From assembly GCA_937870685.1 (NCBI GenBank), contig CALMZX010000084.1, positions 1 through 34,474 on the forward strand: DNA of 34,474 bases, written 5' to 3'. Made by a program: the position numbers and the translations under genes. The stretch comes from an uncultured Alphaproteobacteria bacterium (GTDB lineage Bacteria > Pseudomonadota > Alphaproteobacteria > Rhizobiales > Aestuariivirgaceae). The notes below the pieces were generated by a model. It saw only the letters and a program-made list of their open reading frames with translations, had not been told where the DNA came from and did not search any database. Shown here piece by piece: positions 1 through 8,175 of this stretch. Within the stretch, counting starts at the first letter, position 1, and each line of letters begins with the position of its first letter.

Positions 1-742
1 CACCGTCCACATAAAGCACCGTGCCGGTGATGTAACTCGCGGCATCGGAGGCAAGGAACAGCACCGCGTTTGCGACTTCCGAGGGTTCACCGAGGCGCCC
101 CATGGGGGTCATGCGCATCCAGGTTTCAAACCATTCAGGCTTCGAGCGGCCGGCAAGGGTCAGCTCCGTGGCGGTGTATCCCGGGGCGACGGCATTGACG
201 CGCACGCCTTTCTGCGCCCATTCCACGGCCAGCGACTTGGTCAGCAGGTTCACCGCCGCCTTGGAGGCATTGTAGGCGGCCTGCGGCTGGGGATAGACCG
301 TCACGCTCCCGCAGATGGACGAGATCGAGACAATGGAACCACGTCCCGCCTGCACCATGTCCCGGCCGAAGGCTTGCGCGCAATGGAACACGCCGTTGAG
401 GTTGACATCAATCACGCGCTGCCAATCCGCGACAGAGACTGACTCCGACGGCCCGTTCCGGACGATGCCAGCGTTGTTGACCAGAATATCGACCGCCCCC
501 TGGCGCGCCGCGATGGTGTTGGCCAGCGCTTCAACCGCTGCCCTGTCCGTCACATCGAGCGGAAAGAAATCTCCTCCAAGTTCCCGCGCGGTGCCAGTGC
601 CTGCCTTCTCATCCATATCCGCGATGATGATCCGGCCGCCAGCCGCAGCGAGCGCTTCAGCGCAGGCACGGCCGATGCCCTTTGCACCACCTGTGATCAG
701 GACGGATTTTCCGGCGATGGAGAAGACGGACGGCAGGCTCAT
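1..742 (-). CDS. SDR family NAD(P)-dependent oxidoreductase (3' end cut by window start)
   Basis: The minus-strand frame opens at the ATG at 742 and is still open at base 1, giving 247 visible residues; SDRs of this type end about 5-10 residues after the last visible Val-Asp-Gly-Gly, so almost the whole protein is here. Seen: the TGGAKGIG cofactor loop at residues 17-24, NNAG near 89-92, Ser140-142, Tyr157 and Lys161 of the YxxxK catalytic site, and PG after the active site. Classical SDRs oxidise alcohols or reduce ketones with NAD(P) in the cytosol. It is divergent from the FGGY kinase gene with a 144 bp shared promoter region, which suggests co-regulation and a role as a polyol or sugar dehydrogenase beside a sugar kinase. 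The substrate is not readable from sequence. Family is near certain. Confidence 0.93.
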   Translation of the reverse strand, partial: MSLPSVFSIAGKSVLITGGAKGIGRACAEALAAAGGRIIIADMDEKAGTGTARELGGDFFPLDVTDRAAVEALANTIAARQGAVDILVNNAGIVRNGPSESVSVADWQRVIDVNLNGVFHCAQAFGRDMVQAGRGSIVSISSICGSVTVYPQPQAAYNASKAAVNLLTKSLAVEWAQKGVRVNAVAPGYTATELTLAGRSKPEWFETWMRMTPMGRLGEPSEVANAVLFLASDAASYITGTVLYVDG

Positions 743-783
743 GTTCGGTTCCTCGGCTCTCAGTCTCGTGTGACGGCTTGTCC

Positions 784-799
784 TGTCACGGACGTGACA
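784..799. promoter_or_regulatory. Inverted repeat, candidate operator in the SDR/FGGY divergent promoter
   Basis: A perfect 7+7 bp inverted repeat (TGTCACG, 2 bp spacer, CGTGACA). Its right arm contains GTGACA (794-799), which could be a -35 element for an ACTATA-like -10 at 818-823 reading toward the kinase, so a bound protein would block or guide polymerase. No regulator gene is adjacent in the window. Operator function is inferred. Confidence 0.5.
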
Positions 800-839
800 A
801 GGTGGTTTCCTTGGCTGACTATACAGGGCTTGCCATCCG

Positions 840-853
840 TGTCACTTGTGGCA
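840..853. promoter_or_regulatory. Second, imperfect copy of the TGTCAC/GTGACA repeat
   Basis: TGTCAC-TT-GTGGCA, one mismatch from a perfect inverted repeat and sharing its half-sites with the repeat at 784-799, but with a 2 bp instead of 4 bp gap between the six-base half-sites. It sits 34 bp before the kinase start, so it could be a secondary operator. The altered spacing makes this weaker. Confidence 0.3.
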
Positions 854-886
854 GCATGGCCTCAACCAAAGATTTTGGAGTTCAGC

Positions 887-2425
887 ATGCCGCCCTATCT
901 CATTGGAATTGACATCGGATCATATGAGTCCAAGGGCGTGCTTTCGGACACACAAGGCACTGTTCTGGCCACGTCTGCCATCAAGCACGAGCTGCAATTC
1001 CTCAAGCCAGGTTTTGTTGAACAGGATGTGGAAAAAGTCTGGTGGGGCGAATTTGTCGCACTCGTCCGCATCCTCATGGAACAGGCGAAAGTCAGGCCTG
1101 CTGACGTTGCGAGCGTCGGGCTGAGTGGCATCTACTCCATGGTTCCGGTGGATGCCGCCGCAAATCCTCTCCGTTCGGGCGGGATCATGTACGGCGTCGA
1201 TACACGTTCCGTCGCGGAAATTGACGAACTGATCGGGAAGCTGGGTGCCGAGCAGATCTTCAAGCGCACGGGCAACGGCCTTTCGGCACAATCCATGGGA
1301 CCGAAGATCCTCTGGGTGCAACGCAATGAACCAGACGTCTTCCGCAAGGCGCACAGCTTCCTGCCGTGCGCCAATTTCATCGCCGCCCGATTGACGGGCA
1401 ACTTCTTCATTGATCACCTGACCGCAGGTTTCTTTGGACCGCTCTACGAGCCTTCGCGTCTCGCCTGGGCCCCCGACCTGTGCTATGGGATTGTCGATCC
1501 TCGCAACCTGCCCGAGCCACGCTGGGCGACTGAACTGGCGGGACGGGTGACGGCAGAGGCTGCCGGGCGCACCGGCCTTGCAGAGGGCACCGCGGTGACC
1601 ATCGGCACCTGCGACGTGGCGGGCGAATCCATGAGCATCGGCGTCAGGTCTCCGGGCGACATGATGCTGATGTATGGATCGACCGCCTGGATCACGCTGC
1701 TCAGTGACGCGCCCATGATGGACGAACACCTGTTCTCCACGCCCTATATCTTTCCCGGAACCTATTGCCTGCATGGCGGCATGGCGACAAGCGGCTCCTT
1801 GACCCGCTGGTTCCGCGACAACATAGGCGCAGACCTTGTGGCCGAAGAAAAGAATGGCTCAGGCGAGGCCTATTCCGTCCTGACGGAAGCGGCCTCAAAG
1901 GTGGCGCCAGGCTCTGACGGCATTGTCGTCCTTCCCTATTTCTCCGGTGAGCGCTCGCCTCTCAATGATCCCGATGCGCGTGGCATGATCTTCGGTCTCG
2001 ACATCGGCCACGGCCGCGGACATCTCTATCGCGCCGCATTGGAGGGCGTTGGCTATTCAATCAACCATTCGCTGCAGGTGATGGCAAAGGCAGGGGCGAA
2101 AGCCAAGGTGATGACCTCCGTTGGTGGGGGGACCAAGAATCCGGTGTGGCTGCAGGCTGTTTCTGACATCACAAATGTCCCGCAGCGCGTGCCGGCCATG
2201 ACCATGGGGGCATCCTACGGCAACTGTTTCATCGCAGGCTATGCGGCCGGACTGATCAAGGATGCTGCCGCGATCAGCGATTGGGTCGACATCAGGAAGA
2301 CGGTCAATCCCGATGCGCGGAATTTCCCTGTCTATGAACGCCGGATGGGAACCTATCTTGAACTTTACCGCCGCACCGCGGACCTGATGCATGCGACCAG
2401 CCGGGAACAGCGCGAGGCCCACTAG
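887..2425 (+). CDS. FGGY-family carbohydrate kinase (xylulokinase-like)
   Basis: A 512-residue ATP-dependent sugar kinase that would phosphorylate a ketose or polyol in the cytosol. Seen: the N-terminal actin-like start GIDIGSYESKG, GTCDVAGES carrying the likely catalytic Asp (near residue 240), and the C-terminal FGGY signature region (FSGERSP, then DP-ARG-FGL), with a phosphate-binding SVGGG loop further on. The length matches the family (about 480-520). The start is ATG 887, because TTTGGAG lies 7 bases upstream and the protein then begins at the usual FGGY position; the open frame extends back to 770 but those residues look non-coding. It is divergent from the SDR gene and 134 bp upstream of the BKACE-racemase-GNAT trio. 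Substrate unknown; xylulose-type sugars or tetritols are possibilities only. Confidence 0.92.
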   Translation: MPPYLIGIDIGSYESKGVLSDTQGTVLATSAIKHELQFLKPGFVEQDVEKVWWGEFVALVRILMEQAKVRPADVASVGLSGIYSMVPVDAAANPLRSGGIMYGVDTRSVAEIDELIGKLGAEQIFKRTGNGLSAQSMGPKILWVQRNEPDVFRKAHSFLPCANFIAARLTGNFFIDHLTAGFFGPLYEPSRLAWAPDLCYGIVDPRNLPEPRWATELAGRVTAEAAGRTGLAEGTAVTIGTCDVAGESMSIGVRSPGDMMLMYGSTAWITLLSDAPMMDEHLFSTPYIFPGTYCLHGGMATSGSLTRWFRDNIGADLVAEEKNGSGEAYSVLTEAASKVAPGSDGIVVLPYFSGERSPLNDPDARGMIFGLDIGHGRGHLYRAALEGVGYSINHSLQVMAKAGAKAKVMTSVGGGTKNPVWLQAVSDITNVPQRVPAMTMGASYGNCFIAGYAAGLIKDAAAISDWVDIRKTVNPDARNFPVYERRMGTYLELYRRTADLMHATSREQREAH

Positions 2426-2559
2426 ACCGGCATGCCGTTCAACAATGGCCTTCTGATTGAACCGCTCTGGCTGGGATCTGGCCGTGACATGACGGCAGTG
2501 GCGGAATAGGCTTGCCCAGAGGTAGACAGTCCGGCGCCCGTTGCAGAGAAGGAACTTCC

Positions 2560-3489
2560 ATGGCGAACAAGGTCATCATTTCGGTTGCGGTCACAGGCTC
2601 AATCCACACCCCCACCATGTCGCCGCACCTTCCGGTGACACCCGATGAAATTGCCGAGCAGTCCATTGCCGCCGCAAAGGCAGGAGCCTCGATCATCCAT
2701 CTTCACGCCCGTGACCCGAAAGATGGCAGGCCGACGCCGGACCCGGACGTGTTCATGCAGTTCCTGCCCCGCATCAAGCAGAACTGTGACGCGGTCATCA
2801 ACATTACCACTGGCGGTGGCGCGAACATGACGGTGGACCAGCGCATGGCCGCACCCCTGGTGGCGAAGCCCGAGATGTGTTCACTCAACATGGGCTCAAT
2901 GAACTTCGGCATCTTTGGTCTCGCCGACCGCTACAAGGACTGGAAGCATGACTGGGAAGAACCGTTCCTGCGTGGCACGGACAATTTCATCTTCCGCAAT
3001 ACCTTCGGCGACATTGGCCGAATCCTGAAGGAACTGGGGGAAGCGCATGGCACGCGTTTCGAGCATGAATGCTATGATGTGGGCCATCTCTACACGCTGG
3101 CACATTTCGTGGATCGCGGGCTGGTGAAGCCACCCTTTTTCGTGCAGATGATTTTCGGCATTCTCGGCGGCATTGGCGCTGACATGCGGAACCTCATGTT
3201 CATGAAGGAAACGGCGGACAAGCTGTTCGGCAAGGATTACCGCTGGTCGGTGCTGGCGGCAGGCAAGAACCAGATGGCCTTCTGCACCCAGGCCGCCATG
3301 ATGGGGGGCAATGTGCGCGTGGGCCTTGAGGATTCGCTCTGGCTCGGCAAGGGGCAACTGGCCCCGGACAATGCCGCGCAGGTGGCGAAGATCCGCCGCA
3401 TCATCGAGGAACTCGGGCTCGAAGTGGCAACACCCAGTGAAGCACGCGCCATGCTCGCGCTGAAGGGTGGGGACAGGGTGGGGTTCTGA
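2560..3489 (+). CDS. BKACE family enzyme (DUF849, 3-keto-5-aminohexanoate cleavage-like)
   Basis: A 309-residue TIM-barrel beta-keto acid cleavage enzyme. The family condenses a beta-keto acid with acetyl-CoA to give acetoacetate plus a new acyl-CoA, using a divalent metal. Seen: IIHLHARDP with the metal-ligand histidines at residues 47 and 49, the NITTGGG loop at 81-87, and GLEDSLW with Glu257 as the expected third metal ligand. Length is typical. Start ATG 2560 has GAAGGAA 5-11 bases upstream; an in-frame extension to 2512 is not supported. The stop overlaps the next gene by one base (TGATG), so the two are translationally coupled. BKACE members differ widely in substrate; here the partner genes are a racemase-like enzyme and an acyltransferase, which suggests an amino or acylamino beta-keto acid, but that is inference. 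Confidence 0.92.
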   Translation: MANKVIISVAVTGSIHTPTMSPHLPVTPDEIAEQSIAAAKAGASIIHLHARDPKDGRPTPDPDVFMQFLPRIKQNCDAVINITTGGGANMTVDQRMAAPLVAKPEMCSLNMGSMNFGIFGLADRYKDWKHDWEEPFLRGTDNFIFRNTFGDIGRILKELGEAHGTRFEHECYDVGHLYTLAHFVDRGLVKPPFFVQMIFGILGGIGADMRNLMFMKETADKLFGKDYRWSVLAAGKNQMAFCTQAAMMGGNVRVGLEDSLWLGKGQLAPDNAAQVAKIRRIIEELGLEVATPSEARAMLALKGGDRVGF

Positions 3490-4628
3490 TGGCCATGCCG
3501 AAAACATCGCCTGCACGGCAACCACTGGTGATTGACAGCGCCGAACTGCGGGTCGTGCGCCTGCCGCTGGTTTCACCTTTCACCATCGCCACGGGTACGA
3601 TGCATGAAAAACTCTTTCCCTTGCTGACCCTGCGCAGCGGTGGCCTTGAGGGATATGGCGAAGGAGTCATGGACCCTTACCCCGACTATCTTGACGAAGG
3701 CATCGCAGGTGGCATGGCCCTGCTGCGCGAGGTCCTCCTGCCCCAGATCGTGGGCAAGTCCTTTGAGAATCCTGAGGCACTCGAGCCCGTTCTCGCGCCG
3801 TGGCGCGGCTTCACCATGACCAAGGCCACCATTGAAATGGCCTTCTGGGACCTGTGGGCGAAATCCCTGAACCTTCCGCTCAAGACGGTGCTGGGCGGCA
3901 CAAAGACCGGAATTGACGTGGGCGTGTCGCTTGGCATCAATCCCGTCGACGTGACCATCGACAAGGTCAGGCAGCATGTTGATCTGGGCTACAAGCGGAT
4001 CAAGCTGAAGATCATGCCCGGCCATGACGTGGCGCTGGTGACGGCGGTGCGCAGGCTCTTCCCGGATGTACATCTCACGGTCGATGCCAATAGCGCCTAT
4101 TCGCTGGCCGACATGGATGTGATGATGGTGCTGGATGAGTTTGGGCTGGACTATATCGAGCAGCCGCTTGCATGGGATGACATTCACGACCACGCGGTGT
4201 TGCAGGGCCGCCTGAAAACGGCCATCTGCCTTGATGAGTGCATCCGCAGCGTGTCGGACGCGCGCAAGGCGCTGGCCTCTGGTGCCGCGCGCGTCATTAA
4301 CATCAAGGCCGGGCGGGTGAGCGGGCATTCGGAATCGCGCCGCATCCATGACCTCTGCGCGGCCTGGTCCTGTCCGGTCTGGTGTGGCGGCATGCTGGAA
4401 GCCGGCATTGGCCGGGCCCACAACATCCACCTGTCAGCCCTGCCGAATTTCCGCAAGCCGGGAGACACGTCCAGTTCCAGCCGCTACTTCACGCGAGACA
4501 TCGTGAACGAAAAGCTGGAGACGGTGAATGGCGTGATGCCGGTTCCGGCGGGGCCTGGCATCGGCGTCACGCTGGACTGGCCCTTCCTCGACAGTGTCAC
4601 GCAATCGAGCGAAAGATTCCCGGCGTGA
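3489..4628 (+). CDS. Enolase-superfamily enzyme, N-succinylamino acid racemase / o-succinylbenzoate synthase type
   Basis: A 379-residue enolase-superfamily protein of the MLE/MenC subgroup. Seen: IKLKI with Lys172 and Lys174 (KxK acid/base), metal ligands Asp199 (VDAN), Glu224 (IEQP) and Asp249 (CLDE), and the second acid/base Lys273 in NIKAGR; the C-terminal half carries CGGMLEAGIGRA and PGDTSSSSRY, which in my recollection mark the NSAR/OSBS family rather than muconate cycloisomerases. No menaquinone genes are near and the next gene is a COG3375-type GNAT, the partner known for NSAR in the succinylation route that converts D- to L-amino acids (Geobacillus). NSAR activity is therefore more likely than OSBS. 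Start ATG 3489 overlaps the BKACE stop by one base; a second ATG at 3495 is possible. Confidence 0.88.
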   Translation: MAMPKTSPARQPLVIDSAELRVVRLPLVSPFTIATGTMHEKLFPLLTLRSGGLEGYGEGVMDPYPDYLDEGIAGGMALLREVLLPQIVGKSFENPEALEPVLAPWRGFTMTKATIEMAFWDLWAKSLNLPLKTVLGGTKTGIDVGVSLGINPVDVTIDKVRQHVDLGYKRIKLKIMPGHDVALVTAVRRLFPDVHLTVDANSAYSLADMDVMMVLDEFGLDYIEQPLAWDDIHDHAVLQGRLKTAICLDECIRSVSDARKALASGAARVINIKAGRVSGHSESRRIHDLCAAWSCPVWCGGMLEAGIGRAHNIHLSALPNFRKPGDTSSSSRYFTRDIVNEKLETVNGVMPVPAGPGIGVTLDWPFLDSVTQSSERFPA

Positions 4629-5356
4629 CTGGCGCGGTGATCCGCGATCTTTCCGGCATGGATGAGTTCCTTGCGGCGGAAGCGTTGCAGCGCACAGTTT
4701 GGGGCGCGGATGACCTTCCTGATCCGGCTGACCTGATGATGGTGATACAGCATGAGGGGGGACTGGTAGCCGGCGCCTTCAATGGGTCCGACCTCGTTGG
4801 CCATGTCTTTGGCTTTCCTTCGCGCGATCCAGCGATCCAGCATTCGCACCGGCTGGCTGTGCATCCCGGCATGCGAGGCGGCGGGCTTGCCGTTCAACTC
4901 AAGTGGTATCAGCGGCAGTGGTGCCTTGAACGCGGCATCTCCCTGGTGCGCTGGACGTTTGATCCCTTGCGGCGGACCAACGCGCACCTCAACATCGGGC
5001 GGCTGGGTGCGATCGTGCGCACCTACCATTGCGACTACTACGGGGAAATGAAGGGCATCAATGCGGGACTGCCTTCGGACCGGGTGCTGGCAGAATGGTT
5101 TCTGGGTGACGCGCGCGTTGCGGCGCTGGCCGCAGGCGAGGCGGCATCCATCCCCGCCGGAACCATCAAGCGGATTTCCATTGCGACCCACATTGATGGC
5201 CTGCTTGCTTCCGACCCCGATCTCGCCATGGCTGAGCGGCTGCGTGTGCGGGCGGAGATGACGGCGTTGTTGTCGGACGGTTTCACTGTCGTTGGTTTCG
5301 ACAATGCCGGTTCCTCTTATCTGCTGGCATTGGACGCTTCGCCGACCACCGCATGA
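4625..5356 (+). CDS. GNAT-superfamily acyltransferase (COG3375-like), candidate amino acid N-succinyltransferase
   Basis: A 243-residue GNAT-fold protein. Seen: an N-terminal strand-helix (VIRDLSGMDEFLAAEAL), a central LVGHVFGF strand, RLAVHPGMRGGGLAVQLK (the acetyl-CoA pyrophosphate-binding loop and helix), then WTFDPLRRTNAHLNIGRLGA, a stretch I associate with COG3375 proteins. Start chosen as GTG 4625, which overlaps the racemase stop in GTGA and begins just before the conserved first strand; ATG 4661 would cut that strand. COG3375 members next to N-succinylamino acid racemases transfer succinyl from succinyl-CoA to D-amino acids; this gene's position directly after the racemase supports that role, but no desuccinylase is in the window. 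Confidence 0.85.
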   Translation: MTGAVIRDLSGMDEFLAAEALQRTVWGADDLPDPADLMMVIQHEGGLVAGAFNGSDLVGHVFGFPSRDPAIQHSHRLAVHPGMRGGGLAVQLKWYQRQWCLERGISLVRWTFDPLRRTNAHLNIGRLGAIVRTYHCDYYGEMKGINAGLPSDRVLAEWFLGDARVAALAAGEAASIPAGTIKRISIATHIDGLLASDPDLAMAERLRVRAEMTALLSDGFTVVGFDNAGSSYLLALDASPTTA

Positions 5357-5428
5357 AACCACGCGTGCCTGCTGCGCAGTCGCATCAAGCCTGTTGACGA
5401 TCAAGGTCTGAGGCTCCAAACTACCGGC

Positions 5429-5809
5429 ATGACGTGGTTCCGCCTCCAGAAATCGCTGCGCGCTTGGGTGCTGGCGTTTTATTCTCTGGCTGTCGCGGTT
5501 CTGGGCTTTGCCCACAGCCAGTCCGTCCTGCTGCGTCCCACGCCTGACCTTGCGGCCTTCATGTTGCCGGATGGCAGCTTGCCGACGATCTGTTTCGATG
5601 ATGGCAAGGCTCGTGATCCCGCGGGTGCCAAGAATGTTGTCTGCGACGCCTGCCTGTTGTCATCCGCGCCCGGTCTTGCGGCTTGTGCCAGTGAGCCCGC
5701 TGGTCATGCTCCTACTTCCGTGCGGCTGGTGTTCCAACCACCTCGCGTTGTTGCCATCCGGCACGCGCTGAACCACGTTCCGCATTTGCGCGGACCTCCC
5801 GTCGCCTGA
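5429..5809 (+). CDS. Small exported or membrane-anchored DUF2946-like protein
   Basis: A 126-residue protein with an N-terminal hydrophobic helix (residues about 11-29, after Arg/Lys at 5-11) that should act as signal or anchor, a central CDACLL motif with paired cysteines plus further Cys residues, and a C-terminal end in RGPPVA. The hydrophobic start, a CxxC-type motif and an R-GPP tail are what I remember of DUF2946 proteins, which often sit near metal-uptake genes. The gene is 72 bp after the GNAT gene and 213 bp before an iron-type ABC importer, which fits a metal role but proves nothing. No good Shine-Dalgarno sequence is visible. Function is unknown; the family call is from memory. Confidence 0.6.
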   Translation: MTWFRLQKSLRAWVLAFYSLAVAVLGFAHSQSVLLRPTPDLAAFMLPDGSLPTICFDDGKARDPAGAKNVVCDACLLSSAPGLAACASEPAGHAPTSVRLVFQPPRVVAIRHALNHVPHLRGPPVA

Positions 5810-5831
5810 TTGAACTGACACCGGTGCCGCA

Positions 5832-5853
5832 GATCATGCGGATGTGCGTGATC
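5832..5853 (+). terminator. Hairpin after the DUF2946-like gene, weak terminator candidate
   Basis: GATCATGCG and TGCGTGATC can form a 9-pair stem (two G-T wobbles) with a GATG loop, 23 bp after the stop codon. No T-run follows, so intrinsic termination is doubtful. The rest of the 213 bp gap up to 6023 holds no feature I can support. Confidence 0.3.
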
Positions 5854-6022
5854 ATGTCGTATTGAGTTGCCTGCTGCCCAGCTAGCACAGCCGCCGGGGT
5901 GTCATGTTGCTGACCTGCTCACTGCCTGGCATGCGCGAACCTTGCGGCATGCCGTCGGGCAGTTGACGGCAACACAAATTTCCATCCTTTCAGAATTTTC
6001 TCCACCCGGAGTTTGAACCACC

Positions 6023-7117
6023 ATGTTGAAACTTATAAAATACCTGTTTGTGGCGCTTGCCATGATACTCGCCAGCCCGGCCTTTGCCGAGATTTCGGTT
6101 ACCGATGTCAAAGGCCGCGAAGTGAAACTCGCCGGACCGGCGCAGCGTGTGCTGCTTGGCTTCTACTATGAGGACTTCATCGCTGTTGTTGGCGATGGCG
6201 CAATGGACAAGGTTGTTGCCCTGTCCTTGTCACCCTGGAAAGACTGGCGGCCAAAGCAGTTTGAGGCCTATGGCAAGATCTACCCGCAAATTGCGGGATT
6301 GCCGGACGTTGGCGACACTGACACAGGCAACTTCTCGATCGAGAAGGCCATCGCTGCCAAACCCGATCTCGCCATCCTGCCCGCCTGGGCCTACGATGCG
6401 CTGGGCGAAACGGTGAAGCAGTTCGATGCGGCGGGCATCCCCTATGTCGTCATCGACTACAATGCGCAGACTCTGGAGAAACACGTCCAATCGACGCTGA
6501 TTCTCGGCAAGGTCATGGGCTCGGAGGAACGGGCGGGCAAGCTTGCTGCGGCCTACACTGCGAAAATTGAAGACACGCAGGCGCGCATCAAGTCCGCTGG
6601 CCCCTCCGGCAAGAAGGTTTATGTCGAGCTTGCCAAGAAGGGTCCTGCCGAGTTTGGCAACAGCTATGGCAATGGCATGTGGGGCACGCTCATCGAGACG
6701 CTTGGCGGCACCAACATTGCCAAGGGCCAGATCGAGAACTGGGGGCCACTCAATCCGGAGTATGTCCTGGCCCAGAAGCCTGACGTCATCCTGCTCGCGG
6801 GATCGGAGTGGCTGTCGGCGCCCCAGGCCGTGCTGGTCGGCTTTGGGGCTGATCCGGTCGTCGCCAATGAGCGCATGGCCGCCTATCTTGGCCGTGCGGG
6901 CTGGGCAGACCTTCCCGCCGTGAAGAACGGCGAGGTGCACGCCATCTATCATGGCGGTGCACGCACACTCTCGGACTTCGTCTTCGCCCGCTACATCGCC
7001 AAGATCCTCTATCCCGAGGCCTTCGCAGATGTTGATCCGATGGCCGAGGTCTCTGCCTTCTATGGGGAGTGGCTTCCCATCAAGGCCGATGGCGTCTTTG
7101 TGCTGAAGCACAAGTGA
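6023..7117 (+). CDS. ABC transporter periplasmic substrate-binding protein, FecB/BtuF type (iron-chelate class)
   Basis: A 364-residue exported binding protein. Residues 1-22 form a Sec signal peptide (Lys-rich start, hydrophobic core, cleavage after AFA). The mature part has the class III periplasmic-binding fold seen in siderophore, haem and cobalamin binders: an opening VTDVKGREVKLAGPAQRVL strand-turn, the GD.DTGNFSIEKAIAAKPDLAIL region, a long backbone helix around the middle, and NPEYVLAQKPDVILL in the C-lobe. It delivers ligand to the permease and ATPase encoded directly downstream. The stop overlaps the permease start by four bases if that gene starts at GTG 7114. Ligand identity cannot be read; iron-siderophore is the commonest for this class. 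No Fur, Irr or riboswitch element was convincing upstream. Confidence 0.9.
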   Translation: MLKLIKYLFVALAMILASPAFAEISVTDVKGREVKLAGPAQRVLLGFYYEDFIAVVGDGAMDKVVALSLSPWKDWRPKQFEAYGKIYPQIAGLPDVGDTDTGNFSIEKAIAAKPDLAILPAWAYDALGETVKQFDAAGIPYVVIDYNAQTLEKHVQSTLILGKVMGSEERAGKLAAAYTAKIEDTQARIKSAGPSGKKVYVELAKKGPAEFGNSYGNGMWGTLIETLGGTNIAKGQIENWGPLNPEYVLAQKPDVILLAGSEWLSAPQAVLVGFGADPVVANERMAAYLGRAGWADLPAVKNGEVHAIYHGGARTLSDFVFARYIAKILYPEAFADVDPMAEVSAFYGEWLPIKADGVFVLKHK

Positions 7118-8175
7118 CACACACGACTGGCACAATGGATATCCATGGCGGTTACCGCCGTGGTATCCTGCGCAAGAGCGTCATGCTGGCAAGCGCCTGC
7201 ATGGCGCTGCTGGCGCTTGTCTTGCTGGATCTGGCCAATGGGCCTTCGGGCATGCCGCTGGCCAGCGTGTGGCAGGCCGTGCTGGCCGGTCCATACGGCG
7301 AGGACCGGGCGGCGGCGGCCATTGTCTGGCAACTGCGCCTGCCGCAGACCTTCATGGGGGTGATCGTCGGAAGCTGCCTGGGTCTTGCCGGCCTGCAAAT
7401 GCAGACCATCCTCGACAATCCCCTCGCGAGCCCGTTCACGCTCGGCTTTTCCGCCGCAGCGGGCTTTGGGGCGGCGCTGGCCATCATGTTTGGCCAGCTT
7501 CTGCCATTGCCGGAGTTCTTTGTTGTGCCCATCTGCGCCTTTGCCATGACGCTGATCGCGACCGGGCTTGTCTATGGCGTCGCGAGGCTGCGTGGCGCAA
7601 CGCCCGAAATCCTCGTGCTGTCCGGCATTGCCGTTCTCTTCTTCTTCCAGGCTTTGCAGTCGCTGCTGCAATTCTTGGCCTCACCCGAAGTGCTGCAGCA
7701 GATCGTGTTCTGGCTTTTCGGAAGCCTGCTCAAGGCGACGTGGACCAGCGTGGGCGTGTCATTTGCCATCCTGCTCGCGGCCTTGCCGTTTGTCGCCTCG
7801 AATGTATGGAGCCTGACGGCGTTGCGCCTTGGTGACAGGACGGCCGAAAGCCTTGGCCTGAGGGTTGATGCCTTGCGCCAGCGGAGCTTCCTGCTGGTCG
7901 CTGTGCTGACGGCGGCAGCTGTGTGTTTCGTCGGAACCATCGGATTTGTCGGCCTGATTGCACCCCATGTGGCGCGCAGCTTCGTGGGGGAAGATCACCG
8001 CTTTGCCTTGCCCGCTTCGGCCGTCTCCGGTGCCCTGATCCTCATCGCGGCGTCCGTGTTTGGCAAGATCATATCGCCGGGTGCTGCCATTCCTGTCGGC
8101 ATCATTACGGCAGTGGCCGGAGTGCCGATGCTCTTTCTGGTCATCGCACGGCGGGGAAAGGGACGCTCAACATGA
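7114..8175 (+). CDS. FecCD-family ABC transporter permease
   Basis: A 353-residue integral membrane protein with roughly nine to ten hydrophobic segments. Seen: a cytosolic start, a first helix (MLASACMALLALVLLDLA), the family motif LRLPQTFMGVIVGSCLGLAGLQMQ broken into the usual R-P-R-like and G-LA-G-Q elements, NPLASPFTLG, and GFVGLIAPHVAR followed by the C-terminal helices, all typical of FecC/FecD/BtuC permeases. It forms the inner-membrane channel for the preceding binding protein and following ATPase. Start: GTG 7114 gives a four-base overlap with the upstream stop (GTGA); ATG 7135 is the alternative and would remove seven residues. Only one permease gene is present, so a homodimer is expected. 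Confidence 0.92.
   Translation: MTHTTGTMDIHGGYRRGILRKSVMLASACMALLALVLLDLANGPSGMPLASVWQAVLAGPYGEDRAAAAIVWQLRLPQTFMGVIVGSCLGLAGLQMQTILDNPLASPFTLGFSAAAGFGAALAIMFGQLLPLPEFFVVPICAFAMTLIATGLVYGVARLRGATPEILVLSGIAVLFFFQALQSLLQFLASPEVLQQIVFWLFGSLLKATWTSVGVSFAILLAALPFVASNVWSLTALRLGDRTAESLGLRVDALRQRSFLLVAVLTAAAVCFVGTIGFVGLIAPHVARSFVGEDHRFALPASAVSGALILIAASVFGKIISPGAAIPVGIITAVAGVPMLFLVIARRGKGRST

Noticed and set aside
920..1774. Long antisense open frames (for example 920-1774, 4484-5515, 26525-28381)
   Set aside because: They lie opposite strong family-matched genes and have the composition of complementary-strand frames in high-GC DNA, with no motifs or ribosome sites.
5810..6022. Fur, Irr (ICE) or cobalamin riboswitch before the iron-type importer
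   Set aside because: An AGAA-TT-TTCT stretch near 5996-6005 is too short and asymmetric for an ICE box, and no cobalamin-box sequence was seen.
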